Of a DNA stretch of 64,000 nucleotides, positions 35,147-46,987 are shown one piece after another (position 1 is the first letter of the stretch; each line of letters opens with the position of its first letter). This DNA is from Chanos chanos (lineage: Eukaryota; Chordata; Actinopteri; Gonorynchiformes; Chanidae). Position numbers and translations under genes: made by a program. The notes below the pieces were generated by a model. The model searched no databases, had not been told where the DNA came from, and worked only from the letters and a program-made list of their open reading frames with translations. The DNA is taken from contig NC_044497.1 of the NCBI RefSeq assembly GCF_902362185.1, positions 56,523,326 through 56,587,325 of the forward strand. The letters run 5' to 3'.

Positions 35147-38100
35147 CTGAAATGCCTGCAGTATCCGCTGTGCTTGGGGTCCTAACAGCATGTTTCTCCT
35201 CCACAGACCCAAACCATCCGTGAGACACACACATGGAGTTAACCCCTGTGAGCTCAGAGTCCTTGACCAGGTCAGTTTCTCTGTGGTGTTGTGATGGGGC
35301 TTTACAACCAATCTTGTTTTGATAATGTGACTGATAATGTGATCGATAATGTGACTGATAATGTGATTGATAATGTGACTGATAATGTGACTGATAATGT
35401 GATTGATAATGTGACTGATAATGTGATTGATAATGTGACTGATAATGTGACTGATAATGTGATTGATAATGTGACTGATAATGTGATTGATAATGTGACT
35501 GATAATGTAACTGATAATGTGATTGATAATGTGACTGATAATGTGACTGATAATGTGACTGATAATGTGATTGATAGTGTGTTTGATAATGTGACTGATA
35601 ATGTGATTGATAATGTGATTGATAACGTGACTGATAATGTGACTGATAATGTGACTGATAATGTGACTGATAATGTGATTGATAATGTGTTTGTGTGTTT
35701 TGACTGGAGGTGTTGCCGGGCAACCTGAACTGGAGTGAGAGAAAGAGAACCGCGTCCTCTGTTGTCTCTGTGCCACAGACGGCGGCGGCTGTAGTCTCGT
35801 CCTCCGGGCCGTGCATCAGACCTAAGACCAGAGCAGAAGATCTTGGTCCTGTCAGAGCCAAAAGGCAGGTTCACTAAACCCACATGCCGCTGCAGCTTCT
35901 GTGTGTGTGGACGTGTTTACAGCACGCGTGTGTTTCTGCCGCTGTCGCAGACCTGTGTTAAATTTTAAGATTACGTCACAGGCTCGTGGGGTTGGTAAAC
36001 GAGAGTGTTGCTGATATCAGGGTAGCAGTGAGTGTCAAAGGCCTCATATGAATGAATCAGATCAAATATCAACCTGTAACGAATCGAAATAAAATGTCTT
36101 ACCCGTTATTCTGTTACCTGTGCCTGTTTAGCAAACCGCAGTCTGTTTCAGCCAGCTTGAAGCAGATCTATCAGCAGAAAAAGTCCATGCCTGTTTCAGC
36201 GGTAAGAGAGTCTGTCTAATTAAAGAGTTTTCATATTCTGAATATTCATATTCATACACTGTCTGAAATGGGAGCTGTATCATTTTTGTAATCATATGGT
36301 CTCAGCAGAACTTCTCAAAGCTTCATTAGTTAAGTCAGTCAGCTGTCCAACTGTCCAGCTAAGAGTGTTATGGTTAACCTGTGGTTCAACCAGAGAGTTG
36401 TGGTTAACCTATGGTCAAACCAGAACTAAGCTAATGGCATGGTTTACCTATGCAGTTTTATTCACGCAGGTGTGCTTTTAAATGCAGGTTTCAAGGACAC
36501 AGCAATTGAGTTTAAGAAACCGTGTGATTCAATCTGGTATAAATTAGTTTTAAACTCTAAACTGCAGCTATGCTGAGGACACAGCAATAGCCCAGAGGGG
36601 TATTCCAGAAAGCAGGTTTCGTGAAAACTCTGAGTTAGTTAACTCAGAACACGTAGTAAACCTCTTAACAGAAGAGCCCTATGGCTTTGTTTTGCTGGGA
36701 GAATGAAGCCATAGGGCTCTTCTATTACAAGGTTTACTACTTACTCTGAGTTAACCAACTCAGAGTTTTCATGAAACCCGCTTTCTGGAACACCCCCAGT
36801 AGTGTCCATTAACACCATGTTTGTGAACCTGTTTTTACAGGTGGGACGAGGCCCCGTGACCAACCAAACTCCACCCACTCCAGCCTCCACTTCTCCTCAA
36901 AGTACCAAAAAAAGGTGAGATTTCAGTGCCTCATCCAATAATGATCGCCTTGACCAATGGCAGCACCATCAGCTTCACGTTGTCTGAGTTAACACTGAGT
37001 TAACACTGGGTTAACACTGAGTTAACACCGCTGTTTCCGCTGGACAGTGTCAGCTTTGCCTCCCCAGTGTGGAGATATGTGCCCGTTGACTCGGAGGATC
37101 TCAGAAAGATCCGGCAAAACCAAAACTCGGCGCCCAGGCAGTCCAACACCTTCAGGCTGCTCGAACAGGGCTTAGAGGCTGAGTGCAGACGTGAGACCAA
37201 AGGTAAACAAACAAACAAAAACCAAACAACATGCCTAATGCTAGTTACATGCCTGCCACAGCTGTGCAATCTGAACAATTTATTTCACTTTTAAGTCAAC
37301 AAAGCTTGTTCATTTGATGATTACATTACATTTATTCATTTAACAGACACTTGTATCCATAGCAACTTCTAAGTGAAGCAAAAAGAAAAAAAACAACAAA
37401 AACAAAACAAAACAAAAAACAAGCAGGCAGTCTTTAAGAGCTGTCTGTGATACAAGTACTGCAGCTAGGTTTAGTATCAGACCAGATACAAGTACTGCAG
37501 CTAGGTTAAGTATCAGACCAGACACAAGTACTGCAGCTCGGTTCAGTATCGGACCAGATACAAGTACTGCAGCTAGGTTCAGTATCGGACCAGATACAAG
37601 TACTGCAGCTAGGTTCAGTATCAGACCAGATACAAGTACTGCAGCTAGGTTTAGTATCGGACCAGATACAAGTACTGCAGCTAGGTTCAGTATCAGACCA
37701 GATACAAGTACTGCAGCTAGGTTCAGTATCAGACCAGATACAAGTACTGCAGCTAGGTTTAGTATCAGACCAGATACAAGTACTGCAGCTAGGTTTAGTA
37801 TCAGACCAGATACAAGTACTGCAGCTAGGTTCAGTATCAGACCAGATACAAGTACTGCAGCTAGGTTTAGTATCAGACCAGATACAAGTACTGCAGCTAG
37901 GTTCAGTATCAGACCAGATACAAGTACTGCAGCTAGGTTTAGTATCAGACCAGATACAAGTACTGCAGCTAGGTTTAGTATCAGACCAGATACAAGTACT
38001 GCAGCTAGGTTCAGTATCAGACCAGATACAAGTACTGCAGCTAGGTTCAGTAGTAGACCAGATAAAAGAGAGAACAGACAGACACAGGCAGAAACAGTGC

Positions 38101-39054
38101 TAACAGACCAGGGTTTCAAAAGTGCGAGAGAAGAAGCAGTGCTACTGGTTAGGATGCTATGAACCATGATCAACACAACAACTATACTTCTGCCGTGACA
38201 ACACAGTGGGTCTCTGTTGTTACGGTCTGTTGCACCATAAACTTGTAATGCTGTAATGCACCTTTTGACAAAGTATCTTAAAAATAACTGCTGAGCAATA
38301 TCTTACATAGAGTGTCGGGAATTTTACATCATAAAAGTAAACGTGCACAGGACAGCCCAGGCATATAGGAGTGCCAGGCAGTATAAATCACAGAGAGAAC
38401 AAGTAATGCAGGGGAAAATGTGAGCTATGAGTCATTAAGATGAGTCTTTCCATGAAAATATTTACACGACGAGGCTTGTAAAAGGCCCTGGAGAAAATAT
38501 AGCAGCATACTCAAAAAAAAAAAAAAAAGTAAACTGAAAAAAAAAGCCATTTTGCCAGGTCTGTAGGATGAATTTAATTCATCTAGATTTGCTTTATCTT
38601 GCCTCAAGAGCACACACACACACACACACTGTGGGTTTTCACAACCCGTTGTGACATGTAAACTGTGTTACCAAAACCACTCCAGAAGAGGGCGCTGTTG
38701 CACTTTTTTGTTTTAAACTCCGTCTTCGGCCATGCACTTCCTCGGTTCAGAGTTGGATTGTGCCTTGAAACACTCAGGCTGAAAGAGCTTTTGTTTGCTG
38801 AAATCCATATGGCAAAACCCTCCAGTCAAGAGTCATTTCTGTTATAGAAAGCAGCTGCCTCTGTAATTGCAATGTTTACCATCTTATATCAGACATATGA
38901 AAAACAAACAATTTCTCCATTTATAGAACATACTCTCAAGCTTACTCATGTTCTGTTGTCTGATGCCAAGGACACCTGCAAAATGTCACAAACTGCCAAA
39001 GGGGTTCATGTAGCATGCTCATTAAGAAGTCCTTTTCTGTTATCCTTATGGTTA

Positions 39055-39106
<52 letters not shown>

Positions 39107-39608
39107 TACAGGGAGGCAGTCACCCTCTCCCTCACTGCAGCGTGATGCCACTGGGTCCCAGCGGGCCAGATTCCGGACCTGTGAGAGATGCGGAGACTTC
39201 ATTGTGTGAGAATCTGAAAACAGTTCCCAAATCAGTCTCATCTGATCTCTCACACACTCTTACAGCATACACACACACACACACACACGCACACACACAC
39301 AGGGCTACAGTCTATTTTATACTGAACGGTTCTTTAAAACAGTCAAGTACATCTCTGGATGCTGTAATGCTGTAATGGAGTGTAGATGTTGTTACGTTTG
39401 GTCTCTGTGCAGGACACAGGCGGTGCGGATCAGGGAGGGCAGGTACAGGCACGTCGCCTGCTACACCTGTCGGGACTGTGGGCTCAGTCTGATGGTGCGA
39501 GGGCACTTCTGGGTGGATGAAGAGCTGTACTGTGGGAAACACGCCAGGCAGAGGTACCAGGCAGAAAGTAGCCTCCAAAAACTCCAAAGCGTCTCAAAGG
39601 CGATCTGA
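33553..39608 (+). CDS. pdlim2: PDZ and LIM domain protein 2
   Basis: Nine coding exons: 33553-33645, 34667-34818, 35207-35270, 35779-35864, 36132-36201, 36841-36914, 37048-37202, 39112-39205 and 39413-39608. They total 984 nt, giving 327 residues; from memory human PDLIM2 has 352. Exons 1-2 form the PDZ domain, with carboxylate loop PPWGF, then RGGRDF and GDVIMEINGESA. Exon 7 carries the conserved middle motif APRQSNTFRLLEQGLEAE. Exons 8-9 form one C-terminal LIM domain with Zn ligands in TCERC, RHVAC, TCRDC and YCGKH. PDLIM2 binds actin/alpha-actinin via PDZ and in mammals promotes degradation of nuclear STAT4 and p65. Exon 4 joins exon 5 in frame only through a GC donor (AAAAG then GCAGGT). 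Intron 1 is filled with copies of its own acceptor. The start ATG has G at +4 and is the only in-frame Met of exon 1. Confidence 0.93.
33765..34666 (+). repeat. Splice-acceptor minisatellite of pdlim2 exon 2 (39/44-bp units)
   Basis: About 21 intronic copies precede the genuine exon 2. Each contains GTTAACTGAGTGTG (branch-point-like TTAAC), an acceptor such as TTTGCAG or TTTTCAG, then GTGAAYGCAGACAGTAAGG, identical or nearly so to the first 19 nt of exon 2. With GAG following, the match to the exon extends to 24 nt with one difference. Long units are 44 bp; shorter ones lack GAGTT. About 17 copies keep CAG/GTGA; the most distal copies, and one near 34578, read CATGTGA. The last copy, with TGTCTGCAG ending at 34666, opens into exon 2. 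Confidence 0.96.
35093..35147. repeat. (AT)n/(GT)n microsatellite, pdlim2 intron 2
   Basis: Dinucleotide runs TATATA... then GTGTGT... lie about 60 bp before the acceptor of exon 3. Confidence 0.95.
35324..35692. repeat. 12-bp minisatellite, about 31 copies, pdlim2 intron 3
   Basis: Units GATAATGTGACT and GATAATGTGATT alternate in 24- and 36-bp patterns. The 12-bp period keeps several frames open on both strands, giving artefactual ORFs such as repeated SHYQ. Confidence 0.97.
36595..36797. mobile_element. Foldback (hairpin) MITE copy 1, pdlim2 intron 5
   Basis: Two long inverted arms start GGGGTATTCCAGAAAGC on the left and end GCTTTCTGGAACACCCCC on the right. They continue inward through AAAACTCTGAGTTAGTT / AACTCAGAGTTTT to a perfect inner stem AGAAGAGCCCTATGGC / GCCATAGGGCTCTTCT around a loop of about 20 nt. 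There is no coding capacity. A second copy lies at 52212-52377. Target-site duplications are not clear. Confidence 0.85.
37325..37375. repeat. Dispersed teleost repeat fragment
   Basis: ACATTTATTCATTTAACAG, ACACTTGTATCCATAGCAAC and TTCTAAG match a motif I remember as dispersed through fish genomes (ATTTGGCAGACGCTTTTATC-like). It lies just before the 36-bp minisatellite. Confidence 0.45.
37450..38062. repeat. 36-bp minisatellite, 17 copies, pdlim2 intron 7
   Basis: Units carry GATACAAGTACTGCAGCTAG and GTTCAGTATCAGACCA, with C/T variation in GTTYAGTATC. Because 36 is a multiple of 3, the minus strand gives a 278-codon ORF of repeated LVSGLILNLAAV, which is not a gene. Confidence 0.97.
38063..39052. 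other. pdlim2 intron 7, unique part
   Basis: Unique sequence with a poly-A run near 38513 and a short (CA)n at 38610-38630. No exon was recognised. Confidence 0.6.
39054..39104. repeat. (TG)n microsatellite at pdlim2 exon 8 acceptor
   Basis: About 24 TG units are followed by TTTGTACAG and exon 8 at 39112. A (CA)n tract follows the exon at 39268-39301. Confidence 0.95.
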
Positions 39609-42118
39609 CACTTCATCAGGAGACCCGCGTGTATCCCAGTCCACCGCTCTGTATCCTCCGTCAGAGAAACTCCTACCCCCATCTGTCTTTGCTTTCTAAG
39701 CCAAGGTGCTGCTTGAGTGGGAAGGCTATGAACTGCATCAAACCCTGCGGTGGTCTCGTGATTTGACTGCAGTACTGCTTTTGTCTGTCAGCTTCACAGT
39801 GACTTTCCGCCAGCATATGAAGTGTGTTTTATGGAAACGATCGTCCGTGCGGCACGTGCGACGTTCAGAGCGCGATGGCTTAAACGGTGAAATATTCTAC
39901 TGCTGAGATTCCGCGATAACGTGTGGCGTGCTGTCGTGCAAGCCCGCTAGCATCAGCATCGCTGGTCCTCCGCTGTCCTCTAGGGTGTAGTCTTCTCACA
40001 TACACCAATTATAAATGAATGACAGCAGCGAAGTTGCTGGAGTTAATTGAGTCAGACTGAAAAACAAAGACATCTTCAGATGACGTGCAGTGATAATGAC
40101 AGAGACGGCTGTTTGTTCCAGAGACAACACGCGTCTCAAATTGCAGCTCGACTCCAGATATTATCTGAAAATCATTCCTTCTCCGTCAGTCTGTTAAATG
40201 GACAGTGAGGGTGTCATTTTACACGCTGTTCTTATTATGGCCTTTCTGTACATTGCCTTTGGCTGTTACGTGAGCACACACGCGCAGATTCTTTGTTAAC
40301 TATCTCTGGGCATGTTTCTCTGTCAGAGTAGTAGTGATCGTGAGTGACTGAATGAATGCGTCATCTAAACGAATACATGTCCAATTATTTAAAAATGGCA
40401 CAACCCTGTTACTGAAAAGGGTTCAAGGATACATTTTGTCCGAGAGTGTTTATTGCTGTGTGTATTAAAGAGAAAAATATTTAAACATAAAAAAAACCCA
40501 TAAAAAAATAAAAGCCATAAACCAGTTAGACTGTGTAGCCTGTGTGAGCAAGTGAAATGTATTCGCTCTCTGCGGTGTGTACGTGATTAAAAGCAGACTG
40601 AAGTGCTGAGTGCGATGCTTTTCACGATGGCCCTCCTCCCTGTGCAATCACTGAGCACATGCCAGTGCTAAAACCCCTCTCCTTTCCCTGTCTGTCCTTC
40701 CAGTAGTATGTTACTATTCAGCAGAGGGACACATCTCTAATGTCTCTCCCCTGATAAATCAAAGGAGCGATGTAGGCCTACATCCCATAACGGTAAACGG
40801 AGCCTTCCACTCGGTTGCTAAGCTTTCAGTCGTTGCTCAGGTCAGAGTGCTGCGTATGAATCCCACCTGTGTCAGGTGTGTGTGTGTGCGTGTGTGTGGA
40901 GCATTTTCTAGAATGAGATCTCTCGGTCAACCAAAAGACTTCAATAAACCTCTTACCAATCCACCCAAATCCCTTTAATCCCCTCCCCCCCTAACCAAAT
41001 CGGCACTGAACCTGAAGGTCTGCATACAAATGTTTCTCCTTCAGTGTAATTTTCCACATCAGCGATCTGTCTCGTCGGAGTGAACACTACAGTTGAATGT
41101 CTGTAGTGGAATTCTGGTTTATCTCAGGCTCGATTTGGATGTTTTGTCCAAACCTCTTTGTGGTATTTAATTCGCCGTTTGAAATAGGCCTTTGAGATCA
41201 CGTGCACACCATTTTTTTAAAGCCAAACAATGATATCTCTGTACATGACACATGGAAATGAAATGTGTGTTTTTTCTCGATGAATATTTAAGCGACAGTG
41301 TGAAAAAAAATATATATGATAGCGCGATGTAAACGTATCAGCAGAAACGCGGACTTGTAGATTTGAAAGGTCGGCTGATGAGATGAATTCAAAGGAGACG
41401 GACAAGCAATTTGCCTCTCTTCAACTGAAAGCCTCTCTCTGCCCACTGAACTCATCACTGATGTCTATTCATCAGAGCAATCTCTATCCAAGCCTTTCTA
41501 ATCAGAAAACGTCGTATAAGACAGAATGATCTGAATTATAATAACACAAAAAGTAAAGGAGTGTTTTTTTGTAAAGTGATGACGTTCATTTTATGTGTTT
41601 CCTTGCGCCTAAACTAGAACCAAACAGGAAAATGAGTGTTGTGCGGTGTAGAGAGCTCCACATAACACTGAACTTAGTACAGTTGCATCGTGTCTGAAAT
41701 ACTACTGCACAATAACACATTCTAAACACGGTCTTGCGTCTATTATTATTATTATTTTTCAACTTAACCCTAAGCTTCTGGTTCATATTCAGTCATTACA
41801 ACTATTGTAAAAATAAGGGCGAGTTGCAAAGTGAACTGCCGCTTCAGGAATTATAAGGCGTTTTTTTTGTTCTTCTGGGCATTAGCCAAACCCTAGTGAC
41901 TAATATGAGCCGAGCCTTGGCCCAAGAAATAACGCAACAGGATAATCTCGCGTCACTCGTAAGACACGCCCCTGAGGTTTTGGCTTGTTGAAGTGTAGGT
42001 AAAACTTTTCCCATAGACCTTAGGCATAGCACCTCAGGAACACTGCGCAGAGAAAACGTTAACCTTTTGACACCTATTCGTGAGGCTTGGCTAAGTTGAA
42101 ACTCTTTGAGTTTCAACC
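39609..42118. other. pdlim2 3' UTR, intergenic, rab11fip1 5' region
   Basis: AATAAA at 40507-40512 is the best poly(A) candidate for pdlim2. The rest is unique AT-rich sequence up to the rab11fip1 start codon. No TATA box or other gene was recognised. Several short ORFs have no family features. Confidence 0.5.
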
Positions 42119-45100
42119 ATGTCTTTGGCAGACCAGAGTCAACAGTGGTACCCTACGAGCGTGCAGGTAACGGTGCTCCAAGCAAAGGACCTTCGGCTCA
42201 AGGGAAAGAATGGTACGAACGACGCTTACGCCATCATGCAAGTGGCCAAAGACAAGTTTTCCACCTCGGTGGCCGAAAAAAGCGTCGCTCCTGTTTGGAA
42301 GGAAGAGGCCACGTTCGACCTGCCTTTGTTTCACCACGGAAATGTGGAAAGCTGTACCTTGCGCGTTCAGGTTATGCACCGAGCTCTGGTGGGACCTGAC
42401 AAACTGCTCGGGCAGGCGGTTATTAATCTGCTGGAGCTCAACGAGAATAAAGCCCGCAGTAAAACAGAGTGAGTGCTCATGGCGTCTCAACCGCAGTCAT
42501 ATGAAATGTCTCTCTCTGTCTCTCTCTCTCTCTCTGTCTCGTTGAAATATGTGCAAAATTGTGCAAACGACATATCCTTGTCCCACATGATCTCTGGAAT
42601 TCCTGTAGGCAGTTTCGCCGAGTTTGATTTGATGGCAAACTGCCAGGTGGCCGCGCACCGACAGTTATAGAGTTGCTCATCGATGCTGCTCGGGTTCTTA
42701 TCAGAAACATGGCAGTCAAGCCCAAATTTAGAGAAATTACTTAGTTTGTGCTTTCCTCCTTTGGCCCTTGTTTCCTATACCAAGCTATTGCAGAGAGAAG
42801 TGGACACTAGTTCCGCACTGTAATGATTCAATGTCTGAGGTTTCCTTCCGTAAAAGTTAAAAAGTGAAGTTTTCTTGAGGATTCAAACTAACACAAAAGA
42901 CCCAAAAATAAATCAAAAGAAAAACACCGATCTCTTTGAAAACACGTTATATTCAAAATCATTTTATCCAGTGTAAATACAGCAAAAACCAGCAGCCCTG
43001 CACGGCCTTTTAACCAGCTCTTGTTTCGTTCTGAAAATAGTGTAGTGTTTTGATGCGTCTTTTGCTGGGTTGCGTGTGTCTAAAATTAGACTGCTAGATG
43101 CAGAAGTTTTAGTTACTTAGTTTGTTTGTTTTTTAACTGACCATTCGTGTGTGTGTGAGGGCTTAGTTTTTATTTGTCTCCATTGTATGATCAGACTCTA
43201 GACTTGCACACACCAAATCAATGGGGCTGTTTTCTATAGATTTTGACTCATATGTTTCTCTCTCTGTCCTGCTCTGTCTCTGCCTTGTTATTGTCTGTGA
43301 GGCTGAATGCTACACCATACTGTCAAGTAAGCTGACACTGGGTTGTAAGTGGACCTTGATGTACCCAGTAAGCTGATCTGTCCCCTCCCAGTCCGTGCGA
43401 GGGTTTTGAATGTGTGGAGGAATGGAATGTCAGTCCTTCGGTCTTCCTGATGTCTGATCTCTTATTGTCCTGGGGCACTTTGTTCTGAGACCTTATCGTA
43501 GTCACTGTCATGGTCATGAGACCTGCATAACTCACTGTCCCTGCACATCAGCTGCTTTCTGTTGCTCATTAACCAGCAGTCCCCCGTCTGCCCAAGTCTC
43601 TCTACAGAGGACATATATCATCATTTATACATCGCTGCAGCCTCCTGCTCCTGTCCAGGAAGTCTTACTGTAGACTACGACTTGTTATGAATGCACAGAG
43701 TGTATCGTGTTTGTAGACTACGACTTGTTATGAATGCACAGAGTGTATCGTGTTTGTAGACTACGACTTGTTATGAATGCACAGAGTGTATCGTGTTTGT
43801 AGACTACGACTTGTTGTGAATGCACAGAGTGTCTAGGGCGTTTGCAGTGATGTTTAGCCGATTAAGATTTACGTTTCTTGTTTTTAATTTTTTTTTTCTG
43901 GCTGCTTGCTTCTTGGCTTGGTTTAAAGCCCTACTTTAAACCAGCACTGCATTCCAGAGTGGTAATTAGCTGAAGAAGGACGTGTAGCTTTTTTTGGGGG
44001 GGGGGGGGGGGGGGTTCATCCTTGGGTGTAGCAGCTGATAACGTTGTGTTACTGTCAACATGGCCAAGTCTTGCCAAGACTTTTCAGCTTCTGTTGGAGC
44101 GATCACACACAAACACACTCTCTCTGTCCTCTCTGAGTGATAACACCCGGACACACAAACACACCCTCTCTGTCCTCTGTGTTTCAGTGATCACACACGG
44201 ACACACACACGCACACGCACACACACACACTCTCTCTGTCCTCCGTGTTGGAGCGATCACACACAAACACACTCTCTCTGTCCTCTCTGAGTGATAACAC
44301 CCGGACACACAAACACACCCTCTCTGTCCTCTGTGTTTCAGTGATCACACACGGACACACACACACACGCACACACACACACACTCTCTCTGTCCTCCGT
44401 GTTGGAGCGATCACACACAAACACACTCTCTCTGTCCTCTCTGAGTGATAACACCCGGACACACAAACACACTCTCTCTGTCCTCTGTCTTTGTGTGATC
44501 ACACATGGACAAACACACACTCTCTGTCCTCTGTGTTTCAGTGATCACACACGGACACACACACGCACACGCACACACACACACTCTCTCTGTCCTCCGT
44601 GTTGGAGCGATCACACACAAACACACTCTCTCTGTCCTCTCTGAGTGATAACACCCGGACACACAAACACACTCTCTCTGTCCTCTGTCTTTGTGTGATC
44701 ACACATGGACAAACACACTCTCTCTGTCCTCTGTCTTTGTGTGATCACACATGGACAAACACACACTCTCTGTCTTTGAGTAATCACACACGTACACACA
44801 AACACACACTCTCTGTTCTCTGTCTTTGTGTGATCACACATGGACAAACACACACTCTCTGTCCTCTGTCTTTGAGTAATCACACACGTACACACAAACA
44901 CACACTCTCTGTCCTCTGTCTTTGAGTAATCACACACGTACACACAAACACACACTCTCTGTCTTTGAGTAATCACACACGTACACACAAACACACACTC
45001 TCTGTCTTTGAGTAATCACACACGTACACACACACACACACTCTCTGTCCTCCGTGTTTGAATGATCACACACGTACACACAAACACACACTCTCTGTCT

Positions 45101-45796
45101 TTGAGTAATCACACATGGACACGGACACGTACACACAAACACACACTCTCTGTCTTTGAGTAATCACACATGGACACGGACACGTACACACAAACACACA
45201 CTCTCTGTCCTCTGTCTTTGAGTAATCACACACCGACACACAAACACACTCTCTCTGTCCTCTGTCTTTGTGTGATCACACACGGACAAACACACTCTCT
45301 CTGTCCTCTGTCTTTGTCTTCCACCAGAGGAAGGGTGCAGTGGATGAGGCTCATGTGTTTGATGTCATTCTCTGCTGGTCTGATCTGTTTGCCTGAGTCT
45401 CAGTTACTCAGGCTCTGGGCTTCTGTTTCTCTCTTTCTCTCTGCCCCTCTCTCTTTCTCTGCCTCTCTCTCCCTCTCTCTTTCTCTCTCTCGTTTTATCT
45501 AAGGCTAAGAGAGGGTTTATCTGTTTCTACTGTCTCACACTGTACACTAAACCACTGCCTGTCCCTGGACTGTGTTTTCGTCTGTTTCCCTGTGTCCTCA
45601 GTAACTAGTGGGTTTAATATCCTACTTTGTTACCTCTCAGTTTATTTTTCATAGCTATAGAAGAGTGAAAACTGGTACCAACAGAGAAATCAGCTAATGG
45701 TTAGTCTTTGTTTTTTTTTCTTTTTGGCCTGTGACTGACAGTACTCAAGTTTTCATCAGAACCTTGATGGGACAGATTAACTGCATGCAAATATCT

Positions 45797-45830
<34 letters not shown>

Positions 45831-46955
45831 GTCAGCTTTTCTGCCAATGGCCAGCGATGGTTTAAGGAAGTCACATTGCTGATAAAAGCCAGTGAAGCTT
45901 TTGGAAATGCCAGGCAGTTAAAAAAAGGAGGGGGGGGGGTAAGGCCAAAATATGTGTCTGAGTCAGACCTTGGCTCTGGACTTCTGGAGTGAGGCAGCTC
46001 TGCGCTTGTTGTCTGTGGAAAGTTAGCAAGAAAGTGCTACAATACTTTAGTGCAGAGAGCTTTTTTGTGTGTGTGTGTGTGTGTGTTGTTAGTTGAGAAA
46101 ATAAGCTGGAAAAACATCACCATAGATACATGTCAAATGAATGTAATTTCGTTGACCAAACATTGAGAAAGGGGAGAGATCCTTTTTTTGGGGGGGGGGA
46201 ATGGTTTCAGCTAATACGTGGAGCGCCTGTTCTGTTGTGATAGGAGAGTGTCGTGTCACAGCACGGTCTTATCAGCATGTTTGACACTCGAAGGAAGTCA
46301 AAGTCGCTGAGACAGTTCAAACAATAACAGACAGAACGCTGACTCGACTATTCTCTGGCTTTCCTGCTCGCCCTGGCCAGAGAGAGAAACCTGCATTTCA
46401 TCTGCCGGAGGGTTTTTTTTTCTGGCCGTCCTCTCTCTGAGCTATTCTGAGACAGCTCCCATTAGTAGCTTTTCACACCCCTCCCTGACAACGCCTGGAT
46501 GTGTTGTAACTTCCCACAGAAGTGTCTCACTTCTGTTCCTCTGTAGCAGGGCGCAGTTCACAATTAATGGTTTTTTAGTTGATTTGTTTGTTTTTTTTCA
46601 TTTGACATGATGTCACCAGCAGGTACCAAGTGGAACATTCCTGCTCTGTGACCTCTAAGAACCGCACACAAAACCAGTTCAAACTTAGAACAATGGTTTT
46701 GTCAAAGAAACACTCCCATGCTTTAGAGTGTCAGTTAGATTCTAAAGAGAAATGGGTTGGAATTAGACTGAAAGAGGAATGCTGTCATGCGACATGGAAT
46801 ACTGTATTGTTACGTACAGATCATCCTCCCACCGTCATGACAGGTCCAATTTGATGTGGATGATTGCTTTTGACGAGGAGAACACAAAACAGGCACCGTT
46901 TTCTCACGTCTTTAATGATCTCATAGTGTTCAGCATGCAGTAGGATGTGAAAGGT

Positions 46956-46987
<32 letters not shown>

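Noticed and set aside
35061-35861. Long minus-strand ORFs of repeated SHYQ or ITLSVTLS
   Set aside because: These are a 12-bp minisatellite artefact in pdlim2 intron 3.
37340-38176. 278-codon minus-strand ORF of repeated LVSGLILNLAAV
   Set aside because: It is the 36-bp intronic minisatellite of pdlim2 read backwards; an open frame is expected from a 12-codon period without stops.
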